A stretch of DNA of 64,000 nt from Enterobacterales bacterium (GCA_015654925.1 JAATFX010000020.1:124001-188000); one strand, 5' to 3'. Shown: positions 10,002-19,396, counted from the first letter of the stretch. Numbers and translations are program-made. The notes: generated by a model from the sequence alone, not told the origin.

Positions 10002-11243
10002 TTAATCGGCTGAAAAGATATCCTTGTAAAAATCAAATGCTTTAAAAGGGCGATTTTGATGACAAGGTAATAAGCCCGGCACAACAAAATCGTCATGAAA
10101 TGTTAAAGAATGAACAGACATTTTTCTCATATGTTTTGTTAATTCCACATTGTCACATTCGTTATTGTCATGGTGAAAAATATATTTTATGCAATCAGCA
10201 TCGGCTTTATGAGTCATAAAGCCGATATATTTTTTCCTTAGCTCTTCATTATTTATACCGTGCCGTTCTAACATCAGCTCAACCCCTGCCCTATGGCTAA
10301 TTTTAAAATTTTTGCATGCTGGTAACACTACATATTTTAAACTATATTTTTGCATGTCTTCAATCAATAACTTACAAGTAATATTATATTTTTTTGCGAT
10401 TTCGAGACAATTGCCATGCAATTCAAGCTCGCTTTTTATTGATCCACCCTTGATAGAGTAGTAGAGCAATATATTCCTAGCGGTAGGCGGTAATTTAAAC
10501 GCTTCCATTACTACATCAACGTGTTTTTTATCGAATATGGAATATATTGCAATCACCAACTTAAGCTCATCCGGATTTGGATCAAAACGAGTAATTATAT
10601 GTTTTAAAAACCGGTTAAGCATCAGGCGCAAATGAAATTTATCGGCTTCTCGGAGTAACACTTTACAATAACGTACTATACCCACTTTAAATTCCACAAT
10701 TAATTTTATGGCGCAAAGTTTAAAAAATATTTCAGGTTGAATTTGCCTCTCTGAAGCTGAAGAAAAAATTTCATTCAAATCCCCATAATTCTTGATTGAT
10801 TCAAGTTCGGCTATGAGTTTTTCACTTTCAGCACAAAGACATTTGGCGGGAATAGTATCGTTAATACCATGGCGCAAAGTGGTAGGCCGCGGCCGTTTTG
10901 AGGAATTGTCCGGGACCGCAGAGGGAACAGGCACATTATTTTCCGCCGGGGAATTTGGCGGCCCATCCGCATAGGATGAATGAGAGGCCTGACCCGCTCT
11001 CGGTGCCGGTACCGGTTTGATGACCGCCGCCGGCCGTAGACTATAACGTTTCGCGGGCACCGGCGGCCCGCCGGCGCGGCTTTCACTTATGCCGCTGTTT
11101 GAAACCGCTGCACCGGGAATATTACCCGCGCGCGCCAACTCGCCGCTGAAATGCGGATTGTTGGCCAGGATCGATAGCACTGTCTTGGCGCGCCTGGGTA
11201 AAACAGGGGCGGGCGCCGTAGAAACAGGAGTTGGTGGTATCAT
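10002..11243 (-). CDS. Unknown protein B of a paralogous pair; proline-rich N-terminus
   Basis: I do not recognise this 413-residue protein. The ATG at 11243 is preferred over a TTG and an ATG just upstream. GAGG is well spaced for it, and its first 42 residues then align without a gap to the neighbour upstream: RR at 17-18, LANNPHF at 26-32 and GNI at 41-43. Residues about 43-130 are rich in Pro, Ala, Gly and Ser and look disordered. The rest is Lys/Ile/Leu-rich, predicted mostly helical, with no membrane segment or classical signal peptide. The C-terminal coding part is strikingly AT-rich beside the GC-rich neighbours, a sign of transfer. It lies 42 bases after gene A, probably in one operon. 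A secreted effector is possible but unproven. Confidence 0.75.
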   Translation of the reverse strand: MIPPTPVSTAPAPVLPRRAKTVLSILANNPHFSGELARAGNIPGAAVSNSGISESRAGGPPVPAKRYSLRPAAVIKPVPAPRAGQASHSSYADGPPNSPAENNVPVPSAVPDNSSKRPRPTTLRHGINDTIPAKCLCAESEKLIAELESIKNYGDLNEIFSSASERQIQPEIFFKLCAIKLIVEFKVGIVRYCKVLLREADKFHLRLMLNRFLKHIITRFDPNPDELKLVIAIYSIFDKKHVDVVMEAFKLPPTARNILLYYSIKGGSIKSELELHGNCLEIAKKYNITCKLLIEDMQKYSLKYVVLPACKNFKISHRAGVELMLERHGINNEELRKKYIGFMTHKADADCIKYIFHHDNNECDNVELTKHMRKMSVHSLTFHDDFVVPGLLPCHQNRPFKAFDFYKDIFSAD

Positions 11244-11285
11244 AACATTCATCCTCAATAGTTACGATTGTGGTTTGATTGTTGT

Positions 11286-12824
11286 TTAAAAATATCTTTC
11301 TTTTTTATTGATAAAATATTTCATGGTTTGGAGGTCTGGCATAAACATGGTTCGTTTTCTGCCCACGATATCGGTATATAAAAGCTCGGACATATCCCAG
11401 TGTTTCAATACCAGCCAGCCGATCGCCGAATCAGGTAAAGTGTCGAGGCGTTCCAACACCTTGGTTTTGTCAGACTCGGCGCAACTTTCAAGCATAGCCA
11501 GCGCAGTTCGCATATCCTCCGCCGTTGGCCAATGGGTTATTCTGGCGTCCAGCGGAATAAAATAATCCTTTTTGATATTTGGCTTTTCAGTAGGATAACT
11601 GATGCATGTGGTTAAAAACTTAGGAGTGGAAGCATGCAAAGCGCCAATAAAATCGATATTATCGAGCGCAACCGCTCCCTTAAGCTTGGGATGCCGATAG
11701 TCGTGGGACTCCGAGGCCCTGCCATAGATAAGCCGGTATTGAAACGAATCATGGTTCAACAGGTGCAATAACCCCCGATTGGCTATTCTGAATACTCGCG
11801 CCACCGTCAGGCAATCTATGCCGTCCCTAACCGCGGACGAGGCATAATAAATGATTAATTGTTCAGTTTTAAACCGATATTTTTTTTGCACTTGTTCATA
11901 GAAGTCCTTTATCCCGGTTAACAAATCAAAGGCAAGTGCAATATTTAGTATTTTTGGGTACGCCCAACAGAGTGTAAAAATTTTACGGTTAGAATAGATT
12001 TCTAATAAAACTAATTTTAACGATATTTCTATATGGCCGCCGAATCGCTGTCGTTTATTGTAATGTTCGCCAAGAGGTTCACTGAAATTATCGAGCAAAT
12101 CCCCGGCATCAAAATCCTCTTCCGTAGTAGCTAAAAAATGCTTTAGCGCAAACTCCCTGAATTTTGTGTCATCTTTATAAAGGGCTATTAAGGCATGATC
12201 GTATAATTCGGCCGTGCGATAGCCATAAATATTGACAGGTTCGCTCAACTGCTTAGCTATTTTAGAACTCTCCGCCGTCCCGCATTTATCGTCATCAATG
12301 GTAACCGGCTGCGACTGATTCCGGGGGATGTCGATGCTTGCGCACGTTGGCGCAGCGGCCGCGGCGCCAGGAGATAAACCGCCGATAGGTACCGTTATGG
12401 CCTGCCGCGAGGCGAAAGTCCTGGGCGGTTTTGGCGGCGCCTGTTCATGGATAGTGTACAGGGAAGCTCCTGGGGACTGTACGGCTGCCGGCTGGTACAC
12501 AGCAAACGGGTCAACAGCGCGCTGCGCTAGCTGCGCCGGCCCCAGGGGCTGAAGAGCCCGCCGATAAGCGAAGGTTCTGGGCGGTTTTGGCGCCTGGGGA
12601 AGCGGCCCGGGCATGCAATCGCCCGGGGGTGCCGCCGCCCCTTGCGCGTTTGCCCCGCCGCCGCTGTTGCCGGCATTTATAACGCTATGGGTATCGGCAA
12701 TATTGCCCACCCCCAGCAAGGCCTCTTTGAACTGAGGATTATTAGCCAGGCGCTGCAATACCGGACAAGCGCGCCTGCCATGTATAACCACGGGTCCGGG
12801 TGACAGGTTTGAATGAGTCATCAT
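11286..12824 (-). CDS. Unknown protein A of a paralogous pair; repeated PKPPRTFA motif
   Basis: I do not recognise this 512-residue protein. It starts ATGATG after AAGGAT at good spacing. The N-terminal 42 residues match protein B (RR at 17-18, LANNPQF at 26-32). A low-complexity Pro/Ala/Gly/Gln region follows to about residue 170 and contains two copies of PKPPRTFA-x-R-x-A at 79-90 and 131-142, embedded in a longer similar context. The remaining 340 residues are charged and look helical, with AT-rich coding bases unlike the neighbours. No signal peptide, membrane helix or enzymatic motif is apparent. A conserved short N-terminus, a disordered linker and a variable helical body are typical of exported effectors, but that is inference only. 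Confidence 0.75.
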   Translation of the reverse strand: MMTHSNLSPGPVVIHGRRACPVLQRLANNPQFKEALLGVGNIADTHSVINAGNSGGGANAQGAAAPPGDCMPGPLPQAPKPPRTFAYRRALQPLGPAQLAQRAVDPFAVYQPAAVQSPGASLYTIHEQAPPKPPRTFASRQAITVPIGGLSPGAAAAAPTCASIDIPRNQSQPVTIDDDKCGTAESSKIAKQLSEPVNIYGYRTAELYDHALIALYKDDTKFREFALKHFLATTEEDFDAGDLLDNFSEPLGEHYNKRQRFGGHIEISLKLVLLEIYSNRKIFTLCWAYPKILNIALAFDLLTGIKDFYEQVQKKYRFKTEQLIIYYASSAVRDGIDCLTVARVFRIANRGLLHLLNHDSFQYRLIYGRASESHDYRHPKLKGAVALDNIDFIGALHASTPKFLTTCISYPTEKPNIKKDYFIPLDARITHWPTAEDMRTALAMLESCAESDKTKVLERLDTLPDSAIGWLVLKHWDMSELLYTDIVGRKRTMFMPDLQTMKYFINKKERYF

Positions 12825-13148
12825 ACCGTTTTATCCTTAAAAGCAATGTAACGATGAGCCGATAATATATTGATTAAAACATTAACGACGGCAGGGCAGA
12901 CCCGCAGCAGCGACATTGCATTGCTGGGAATTAACGCCGGAACAATACCTGCGTTATATTGCGACATAACTTATTTTGATGCAGCTGATTCGGGGATTTG
13001 TTTCGCGGGGGTTTATTAATTTTCAGGTTATGGGCATTACTCTCAGGAATATAATGATTTTGTATATAAATAGCCGCACCGATCCCGCAGCGGCGGGGCC
13101 GGATAACGTTGCGGGCCTATGGTTGGGGCCGCCCCGGTAACGTATGGC
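12825..13148. other. Intergenic region upstream of the unknown pair
   Basis: This gap of 324 bases separates the start of gene A from the end of ydbJ. It is AT-rich near gene A, with TATATTAT-like boxes facing it that could serve as a -10 element, but no convincing -35 was found. I see no open frame with a good ribosome site, no RNA-like terminator and no known operator. Confidence 0.4.
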
Positions 13149-13388
13149 TTAAAAACGTTTGCCGTTGGCCAATTGGCACATCGTCACGGTGCTGCCGTCA
13201 AGCTGCTGGGCCAGCGTCATGGTGCCGCCCGCGTTCTGGCAACTGGCGGTAGTGGGAATAGCCAATTGCTGGGGCAAATGGGCCGAGGACGCCTGCTGCG
13301 CCATCTGTTGCGGTTCATCATCGGGAGTGCTGCTGCATGCCGCCAGCAGCAGCGCTGAAAATGCCATAAACCACCGTGAAAACGTCAT
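13149..13388 (-). CDS. ydbJ: Small DUF333 lipoprotein (YdbJ-like)
   Basis: A 79-residue lipoprotein. The signal peptide ends in the lipobox LLLAAC with the lipidated Cys at residue 18. The mature part carries the DUF333 pattern, a Cys followed by GG and later Cys-x-L-x-x-G (SCQNAGG ... CQLANGK). In E. coli the DUF333 lipoprotein YdbJ lies between hslJ and ydbK, which matches this position next to nifJ, so the symbol rests on synteny and domain. The function is unknown. It is divergent from nifJ. Confidence 0.75.
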   Translation of the reverse strand: MTFSRWFMAFSALLLAACSSTPDDEPQQMAQQASSAHLPQQLAIPTTASCQNAGGTMTLAQQLDGSTVTMCQLANGKRF

Positions 13389-13623
13389 CGTTCGACTCCG
13401 GACTTAACGGGTTAGGAATGTTCTGAGGATTGTCAGTGTAGCCGCACAAAAAGTTAACGTCGAGAACCATTGCTTACCTTTTACAAATTTAGACGGGGAA
13501 AACATCGCACAAAAGCAAAAATACCCCAGGGTTCCTACTGGTATACTGGCTGTAAATTATGATAACCCAATGATTTGTCGGTTATCAGTCGTAGAGCGGA
13601 TGTCGCAGAACAAAAGGTAAATA

Positions 13624-16600
13624 ATGATCACCACAGACGGTAATAACGCGGTCGTATCGGTAGCCTACCGAATTAATGAAGTTATCGCCATCTACCCTAT
13701 TACGCCGAGCTCTACCATGGCGGAACAGGCCGATGCCTGGTCGGAGGTAGGCACCACCAATATTTGGGGCGATGTGCCGCGGGTAATGGAAATGCAGTCC
13801 GAAGGGGGCGCCATCGCCACCGTGCACGGCGCCTTGCAAACCGGTGCGTTATCCACGTCTTTTACCTCGTCCCAGGGATTGTTGCTGATGATCCCGACCC
13901 TGTATAAGCTGGCCGGGCAACTGACGCCGTTTGTATTACACGTGGCGGCCCGCACCGTGGCCACCCACGCGCTGTCGATTTTCGGCGACCATTCCGACGT
14001 CATGGCGGTGCGCCAGACCGGCTGCGCCATGCTGTGCGCCAGCAATGTCCAGGAAGCGCAGGATTTTGCGTTGATATCGCAAATAGCCAGCCTGAACAGC
14101 CGCCTGCCTTTTATTCATTTTTTCGATGGTTTTCGCACCTCCCATGAAATCAATAAAATCGCGCCGTTATCGGACGATACGCTAAAACGCCTGCTGCCCC
14201 AGGACGCCATCGACGCCCACCGCAGCCGCGCCCTGACCCCCGATAATCCGGTAATTCGCGGCACGTCTGCCAATCCCGACACCTATTTCCAGTCGCGCGA
14301 AGCCACCAATCCCTGGTACAACCAGACCTACTCCCACGTGGAACAGGCGATGGACGCCTTTGCCGGCGCCACCGGGCGCCAATACCGGCCGTTTGAGTAC
14401 TACGGCCATCCGCAGGCGGAGCGCATTATTATCCTGATGGGGTCGGCCATCGGCACTTGTGAAGAAGTGATCGATACCCTGCTCGCCCGCGGCGAGAAAG
14501 TCGGCGTGGTCAAAGTGCGTCTTTATCGCCCCTTCTCGGCCGAGCATTTATTGGCGCAAATTCCCGCCGGCGTGCGCAGCATCGCCGTGCTCGATCGCAC
14601 CAAAGAACCGGGCGCCCTGGCCGAACCGCTTTACCTCGACGTAATGACCGCCCTGGCGGAGGCCTATAGCCAGGGCCTGCGCGATACCCTGCCGCGCACC
14701 ATCGGCGGCCGCTACGGTTTATCATCCAAAGAATTCGATCCGGCCTGCGTCCTGGCCATTTTCAATGAGCTGGCGGCGCCGAAGCCCAAACCGCGCTTTA
14801 CCGTCGGCATCTATGATGATGTCACCAATCTTTCCCTGCCGCTGCCGGAGGCCGACCTGCCGCGGTTGGCCAAGCTGGAGGCCCTGTTCTACGGCCTGGG
14901 CAGCGACGGGTCGGTTTCGGCCACTAAAAATAATATTAAAATCATCGGCAACAGCACGCCGATGTTCGCCCAGGGTTACTTCGTCTATGACTCCAAAAAG
15001 GCCGGCGGCCTGACGGTCTCCCATTTGCGGGTCAGCGAAAATCCGATTAATTCCGCCTATTTAATCAGCCAGGCGGATTTTATCGGCTGCCATCAATCGC
15101 AGTTTATCGACAAATACCAGATGGTGGAACGGCTGCGCATCGGCGGCATATTCCTGCTTAATACTCCCTATGACGCCGATGAGATCTGGGCGCGTCTGCC
15201 GCAGGAAGTGCAGGCGCTGCTTAACGCGCGCCAAGCGCGTTTTTATATCATCAACGCCGCGCAAATCGCCCGTGAATGCCGGCTCGGCGCGCGGATTAAT
15301 ACCGTAATGCAAATGGCTTTCTTCCAGCTGGCAGGCGTTTTGCCGCAGGACAGCGCCCTGGCCGCCCTGCAATCGGCCATTGCCCGCAGCTATAGCAGCA
15401 AAGGACAAGAATTGGTGGAGCGCAACTGGCAGGCCCTGGCGGCCACGCGCGAAGCCCTGCACGCCGTGCCGCTGCGGCCGGTCGACGAGCATAGCCCGCT
15501 CCGCCCGCCTGTGGTGTCCGACGCCGCCCCGGATTTTGTCAAAACCGTCACCGCCGCCATGCTGGCGGGACTGGGGGACGCGCTGCCGGTTTCCGCCCTG
15601 CCGCCGGACGGCACCTGGCCGGTGGGCACCACCAAATGGGAAAAACGCAATATCGCCGAACAAATCCCGCTGTGGAAGCCGGAGCTATGCACCCAGTGCA
15701 ACCACTGCGTCGCCGCCTGCCCCCACGCGGCCATCCGCGCCAAGGTAGTGGCCCCCGAAGCCCTGGACGCGGCCCCGGTCGGGCTGGCGTCGCTGGATGT
15801 TAAATCCCGCGACATGCGCGGCCAGAAATATGTCTTACAGGTGGCGCCGGAAGATTGCACCGGCTGTAATCTGTGCGTGGAAGTCTGTCCGGCCAAGGAC
15901 CGGCAGAATCCGGAGATTAAAGCCATCAATATGGCGTCGCGTCTGGAACATGTGGAAGAGGAAAAAACGCATTACGACTTTTTCCTGGATCTGCCGGAAA
16001 TGGCGGTTTCCCAGTTGGAACGCATCGATATCCGCACTTCGCAGCTAATTACGCCGCTGTTTGAATATTCCGGCGCCTGCTCCGGATGCGGCGAAACCCC
16101 CTATATTAAATTGCTGACCCAGCTTTACGGCGACCGGTTGCTGATTGCCAACGCCACGGGATGCTCATCCATTTACGGCGGCAACCTGCCCTCTACGCCT
16201 TACACCACGAATGCCGAAGGCCGTGGCCCGGCTTGGGCCAATTCATTGTTCGAGGATAATGCGGAATTCGGTCTCGGATTTCGCCTGACCGTGGATCATC
16301 ACCGGCAGCGCGTCCTGCGGCTGCTCAATCAACATGCCGATCTGCTGCCCCCCGCCCTGGTGGCCGGCCTGCAGGCCGACGGCGTAGCGGTGGAGGAGCG
16401 CCGCCGGCAAATCGGCCAGCTGCGCGCCGAGCTGCGGGATCGTCCCGGTGCCAAGGACGCGGGCGGCGATCTCGGACAACTGGCCCACGATGCGGATTAC
16501 CTGGTGGATAAATCCATTTGGCTGATCGGCGGCGACGGCTGGGCGTACGATATCGGTTTCGGCGGCCTGGATCACGTGCTGAGCCTGACCGAAAACGTCA

Positions 16601-17166
16601 ATATCCTGGTGCTGGATACCCAATGCTATTCCAATACCGGCGGCCAGCAGTCAAAAGCCACGCCGCTGGGGGCGGTCACCAAGTTCGGCGAGCAGGGCAA
16701 ACGCAAAGCACGCAAGGATTTGGGGGTCAGCATGATGATGTACGGCCATGTGTACGTGGCGCAAATTTCATTGGGCGCGCAGCTTAACCAGACGGTGAAG
16801 GCCATCCAGGAGGCGGAGGCTTATCCCGGCCCATCGCTGATCATTGCTTACAGTCCTTGCGAAGAGCACGGTTATGACCTGGCGTTAAGCCACGATCAAA
16901 TGCGCCAGCTGACCGCCACCGGCTTCTGGCCGCTCTATCGCTTCGACCCGCGGCGCGCGGACGAAGGAAAACTGCCGCTATCCCTTGATTCACGTCCGCC
17001 CAGCAGCGATTTAAGCGCGACATTGCTTAACGAACAGCGCTTCCGGCGGTTGAATACCCAGCAGCCGGAAGTGGCCAGCGCGCTATACCAGGCGGCGGAA
17101 AAGGATCTCAAGGTGAAGTACGACTTCCTGGCCAGGATGGCGGGAAAAGCGGATGGCGCCGAGTAA
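13624..17166 (+). CDS. nifJ: Pyruvate:ferredoxin/flavodoxin oxidoreductase
   Basis: This 1180-residue single-chain enzyme (E. coli YdbK has 1174) converts pyruvate and CoA to acetyl-CoA and CO2 while reducing ferredoxin or flavodoxin. The N-terminal pyruvate-binding domain starts with the conserved YPITPSS motif. Two ferredoxin-type [4Fe-4S] motifs follow, CTQCNHC...CP from residue 689 and CTGCNLC...CP from residue 745. The C-terminal thiamine-diphosphate domain includes the GDGWAYDIGFGG segment and a SGACSGCGETPY cluster ligand region. Start is ATG after AAAAGG. It is a monocistronic unit with a hairpin after the stop. E. coli ydbK belongs to the oxidative stress (SoxS) response; I could not confirm a soxbox here. 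Confidence 0.97.
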   Translation: MITTDGNNAVVSVAYRINEVIAIYPITPSSTMAEQADAWSEVGTTNIWGDVPRVMEMQSEGGAIATVHGALQTGALSTSFTSSQGLLLMIPTLYKLAGQLTPFVLHVAARTVATHALSIFGDHSDVMAVRQTGCAMLCASNVQEAQDFALISQIASLNSRLPFIHFFDGFRTSHEINKIAPLSDDTLKRLLPQDAIDAHRSRALTPDNPVIRGTSANPDTYFQSREATNPWYNQTYSHVEQAMDAFAGATGRQYRPFEYYGHPQAERIIILMGSAIGTCEEVIDTLLARGEKVGVVKVRLYRPFSAEHLLAQIPAGVRSIAVLDRTKEPGALAEPLYLDVMTALAEAYSQGLRDTLPRTIGGRYGLSSKEFDPACVLAIFNELAAPKPKPRFTVGIYDDVTNLSLPLPEADLPRLAKLEALFYGLGSDGSVSATKNNIKIIGNSTPMFAQGYFVYDSKKAGGLTVSHLRVSENPINSAYLISQADFIGCHQSQFIDKYQMVERLRIGGIFLLNTPYDADEIWARLPQEVQALLNARQARFYIINAAQIARECRLGARINTVMQMAFFQLAGVLPQDSALAALQSAIARSYSSKGQELVERNWQALAATREALHAVPLRPVDEHSPLRPPVVSDAAPDFVKTVTAAMLAGLGDALPVSALPPDGTWPVGTTKWEKRNIAEQIPLWKPELCTQCNHCVAACPHAAIRAKVVAPEALDAAPVGLASLDVKSRDMRGQKYVLQVAPEDCTGCNLCVEVCPAKDRQNPEIKAINMASRLEHVEEEKTHYDFFLDLPEMAVSQLERIDIRTSQLITPLFEYSGACSGCGETPYIKLLTQLYGDRLLIANATGCSSIYGGNLPSTPYTTNAEGRGPAWANSLFEDNAEFGLGFRLTVDHHRQRVLRLLNQHADLLPPALVAGLQADGVAVEERRRQIGQLRAELRDRPGAKDAGGDLGQLAHDADYLVDKSIWLIGGDGWAYDIGFGGLDHVLSLTENVNILVLDTQCYSNTGGQQSKATPLGAVTKFGEQGKRKARKDLGVSMMMYGHVYVAQISLGAQLNQTVKAIQEAEAYPGPSLIIAYSPCEEHGYDLALSHDQMRQLTATGFWPLYRFDPRRADEGKLPLSLDSRPPSSDLSATLLNEQRFRRLNTQQPEVASALYQAAEKDLKVKYDFLARMAGKADGAE

Positions 17167-17178
17167 CCGGCACGGCGC

Positions 17179-17210
17179 GCGGCGGCTACGCTTCTTCCGG
17201 TAGCCGCCGC
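17179..17210 (+). terminator. Hairpin after nifJ
   Basis: GCGGCGGCTAC pairs with GTAGCCGCCGC in an 11-bp stem just after the nifJ stop. A short T-run (ACTTTT) follows about eight bases later. Likely a terminator, though not a textbook one. Confidence 0.6.
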
Positions 17211-17279
17211 TTCAGGACTTTTCACCCGGCGGCCGGGGGGTTATGCTTGAGCCTGCCGTTGAGTTAAAACAGGTGAATA

Positions 17280-17825
17280 ATGGATCAGGGCGACGTTAAT
17301 TCCGCGATGCAAGCTACGCCTCGTCATAGCGTGCAGGACGTATTTGTTCTTTCATGGGTGGCCTATATCCGGCCGATAATATTGTTTCTGGCCTTGGCGG
17401 CCATCGGCCTGATTGTCTCGCAGTCCGCCCGGGACGCTAATTTTATCCTGGTCGGCTACGGCATTTTGTTGGTCGGCATCCTCAAGGTGATTTATGATAT
17501 CGCCTGGCGCCGCCGCTTCAGGTTTTATTATAACCAAGATGGCGTGTGGGTCTACCGGGGCATCCTGCCGTGGAAAAGAGGTATTGGCGGCGTAAAGTGG
17601 CGCGATATCGATGAAGCCACCTATGACGCCGGCTTTATCAGTTGGCTGACCAAATCCTACAACGTCCGCGTCGGACACCGCTTTACCCAATCCAGCGAAA
17701 TTCTGGTTAGCCATATCAAGCGCGGCAATCTGGCGGTAATGCTGATAAATGAGCAATTGATGGAGGATTTTTCCCCGGAAAATATTCAACCCTTCCGCCA
17801 TAATCGCGTACAATCCGAACCATAG
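17280..17825 (+). CDS. Inner-membrane protein with PH-like (DUF304) domain
   Basis: A 181-residue protein with two membrane helices at about residues 29-47 and 54-71, followed by a basic patch (RRRFRFYY) and a soluble domain. The W-R-D-I-D-E and R-V-G-H segments resemble the bacterial pleckstrin-homology-like fold found in YdbT/YdbS-type proteins. The function is unknown; such proteins are membrane-associated. The ribosome site is weak (AGGTG). It lies 76 bases before ttcA on the same strand and might be cotranscribed with it. I know no named E. coli counterpart at this position. Confidence 0.7.
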   Translation: MDQGDVNSAMQATPRHSVQDVFVLSWVAYIRPIILFLALAAIGLIVSQSARDANFILVGYGILLVGILKVIYDIAWRRRFRFYYNQDGVWVYRGILPWKRGIGGVKWRDIDEATYDAGFISWLTKSYNVRVGHRFTQSSEILVSHIKRGNLAVMLINEQLMEDFSPENIQPFRHNRVQSEP

Positions 17826-17901
17826 AGCCAAATATAGCATCGGGACATCGCGCCGCGGCGGTTCGTCGCCGGCGCCAGAATAAGTTAAGGGTACCCCCAC
17901 C

Positions 17902-18825
17902 GTGGTCAACCAAAAAGAGCAGTACAATCTCAATAAGCTTCAAAAGCGCCTGCGCCGCAATGTGGGCCAGGCCATTGCCGACTTTAACATGATTGAAGAA
18001 GGCGACAGGATTATGGTCTGCCTGTCCGGCGGCAAAGACAGCTACACCATGCTGGAGATCCTGCGCAATTTGCAGCAAAGCGCGCCGGTTGATTTTTCGT
18101 TGATTGCGGTGAATCTTGATCAAAAGCAGCCGGGTTTTCCCGCCGATATCCTGCCCGCTTATCTGACCGAGCTGGGGGTCGAGTTTAAAATCGTCGAAGA
18201 AAATACTTACGGCATCGTGAAAGACAAGATCCCCGCAGGCAAAACCACCTGTTCGCTCTGCTCGCGCCTGCGACGCGGCATTCTCTATCGTACCGCCACC
18301 GAGCTGGGGGCGACCAAAATCGCCCTGGGCCATCATCGCGACGATATCTTGCAAACCTTGTTCCTGAACATGTTCTACGGCGGCAAATTGAAGGCCATGC
18401 CGCCTAAGCTGATGAGCGACGACGGCAAGCAGATCGTTATTCGACCGCTGGCCTACTGCCGGGAAAAGGATATCGAGCGTTTTGCCGCGGCCCGCCAATT
18501 CCCCATCATCCCCTGCAATCTTTGCGGCTCGCAGCCTAATTTACAGCGCCAGGTCATCGGCAACATGCTCAAGGACTGGGATAAGCTGTATCCGGGGCGC
18601 ATAGAAACCATGTTCCGCGCCGTGCAAAATGTCGTGCCGTCGCATTTGGCCGATAGCCGGCTGTTTGATTTCAAGCAATTGAGCATCGGCGACGAGGTTG
18701 TCGACGGCGGCGATCTGGCATTCGATCCCATGCCCCTGCCCGCCCGGCCGGCCGCCTGGCTGGAAGATGAGGCGGAACCCGCGCCGGTGCCGGGCGAACG
18801 GCTGCCGGTGGTAGAACTCAAATAG
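17902..18825 (+). CDS. ttcA: tRNA-cytidine(32) 2-sulfurtransferase
   Basis: TtcA thiolates cytidine 32 of certain tRNAs, using ATP to activate the base and a [4Fe-4S] cluster. The PP-loop SGGKDS is at residues 42-47. The conserved Cys pair TTCSLC is at 117 and 120, and a third Cys is in IIPCNLCGS at 205. The length of 307 is close to E. coli (311). The best start is GTG at 17902, with AAGG about 11 bases upstream and no in-frame ATG before the conserved [10 protein letters not shown] block. The C-terminal 30 residues are divergent and Pro/Glu-rich, as usual for the family. Confidence 0.96.
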   Translation: MVNQKEQYNLNKLQKRLRRNVGQAIADFNMIEEGDRIMVCLSGGKDSYTMLEILRNLQQSAPVDFSLIAVNLDQKQPGFPADILPAYLTELGVEFKIVEENTYGIVKDKIPAGKTTCSLCSRLRRGILYRTATELGATKIALGHHRDDILQTLFLNMFYGGKLKAMPPKLMSDDGKQIVIRPLAYCREKDIERFAAARQFPIIPCNLCGSQPNLQRQVIGNMLKDWDKLYPGRIETMFRAVQNVVPSHLADSRLFDFKQLSIGDEVVDGGDLAFDPMPLPARPAAWLEDEAEPAPVPGERLPVVELK

Positions 18826-18905
18826 TCCGCTAGGTCCCCGCAATCGATACCGCTGGCCCATGCGGCAAGCGGTGCGCGGAAGACGGTAAATAGGCCTGAG
18901 CCAGC

Positions 18906-19103
18906 TTACAGCATATGCGGCGGGGGGTCCTGGATTGGTTTCGGATCGGGGTTATAAGGGGGTTCCAACGGCGGATCGGGCAATGGGTTCGGGATGGGCG
19001 GCGGGTCGGTCGGAATAGGTTCGCTGGGGAGCGGCTCATTGGGTATGGTTAATCGGTATACGCTGGTTTTGCCATATACCGCAGTTATCAGGGTCGAAAG
19101 CAT
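18906..19103 (-). CDS. Proline-rich microprotein, unknown
   Basis: A 65-residue open frame starting at ATG 19103 behind an excellent GAGGTGG ribosome site. After about 20 ordinary residues the chain becomes a proline-rich tract of roughly 45 residues, made of P-x-E-P, D-P-P and N-P-x-P steps with Asp and Glu spaced regularly. It has no Cys, no membrane helix and no lipobox. The regular Pro spacing suggests an extended polyproline chain. It is bracketed by ttcA (convergent) and fnrS. The composition and strong ribosome site argue for a real gene, but I know no family for it. Confidence 0.55.
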   Translation of the reverse strand: MLSTLITAVYGKTSVYRLTIPNEPLPSEPIPTDPPPIPNPLPDPPLEPPYNPDPKPIQDPPPHML

Positions 19104-19239
19104 TCTGTCCACCTCGCTGAAGAAAGGCTAAAGGATGTGCCACTCTTTAAGCATAGAAGGCAATCGGCGGCAGGACAAATGATAAGCGGAACTAACGGAT
19201 TTGGCGCCGGCCAACGCAGCGGCGCGGCGGAAATATGGC

Positions 19240-19361
19240 AAAAAAAATGCCGGAGTTATAATCCGGCATTATATGAATTAAATATGCTATGCAATAATTC
19301 AAAAAAGGAAGTAAGACAATATGGAGCGCAACGCCCATCGCTTGACGTTGCATTCACCTGC
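19240..19361 (-). ncRNA. fnrS: FnrS, anaerobically induced small RNA
   Basis: The minus strand from 19361 carries the E. coli FnrS 5' part as I remember it: GCAGGTGAATGCAACGTC, then GCGATGGGCG and the GTCTTACTTCC region that pairs with targets. The 3' end is a terminator hairpin, AATGCCGGA pairing with TCCGGCATT around a 7-base loop, followed by eight T. The length is about 122 nt, as in E. coli, where fnrS also lies beside zntB. FnrS works with Hfq to repress aerobic-metabolism and oxidative-stress mRNAs when oxygen is absent. The terminator stem differs from E. coli in sequence while the seed regions are conserved. An FNR site is correctly placed upstream. Confidence 0.92.
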
Positions 19362-19396
19362 GGGATTGATAATGCCCTATCCTTAGCAGCCACTTA

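Noticed and set aside
10002-12824. Prophage or insertion sequence as carrier of the unknown pair
   Set aside because: No integrase, transposase, terminal inverted repeats or duplicated target site could be seen at the borders.
17167-17279. Possible MicC small RNA next to nifJ, as in E. coli
   Set aside because: No MicC-like 5' end or terminator was seen beside nifJ, and ompN is not adjacent.
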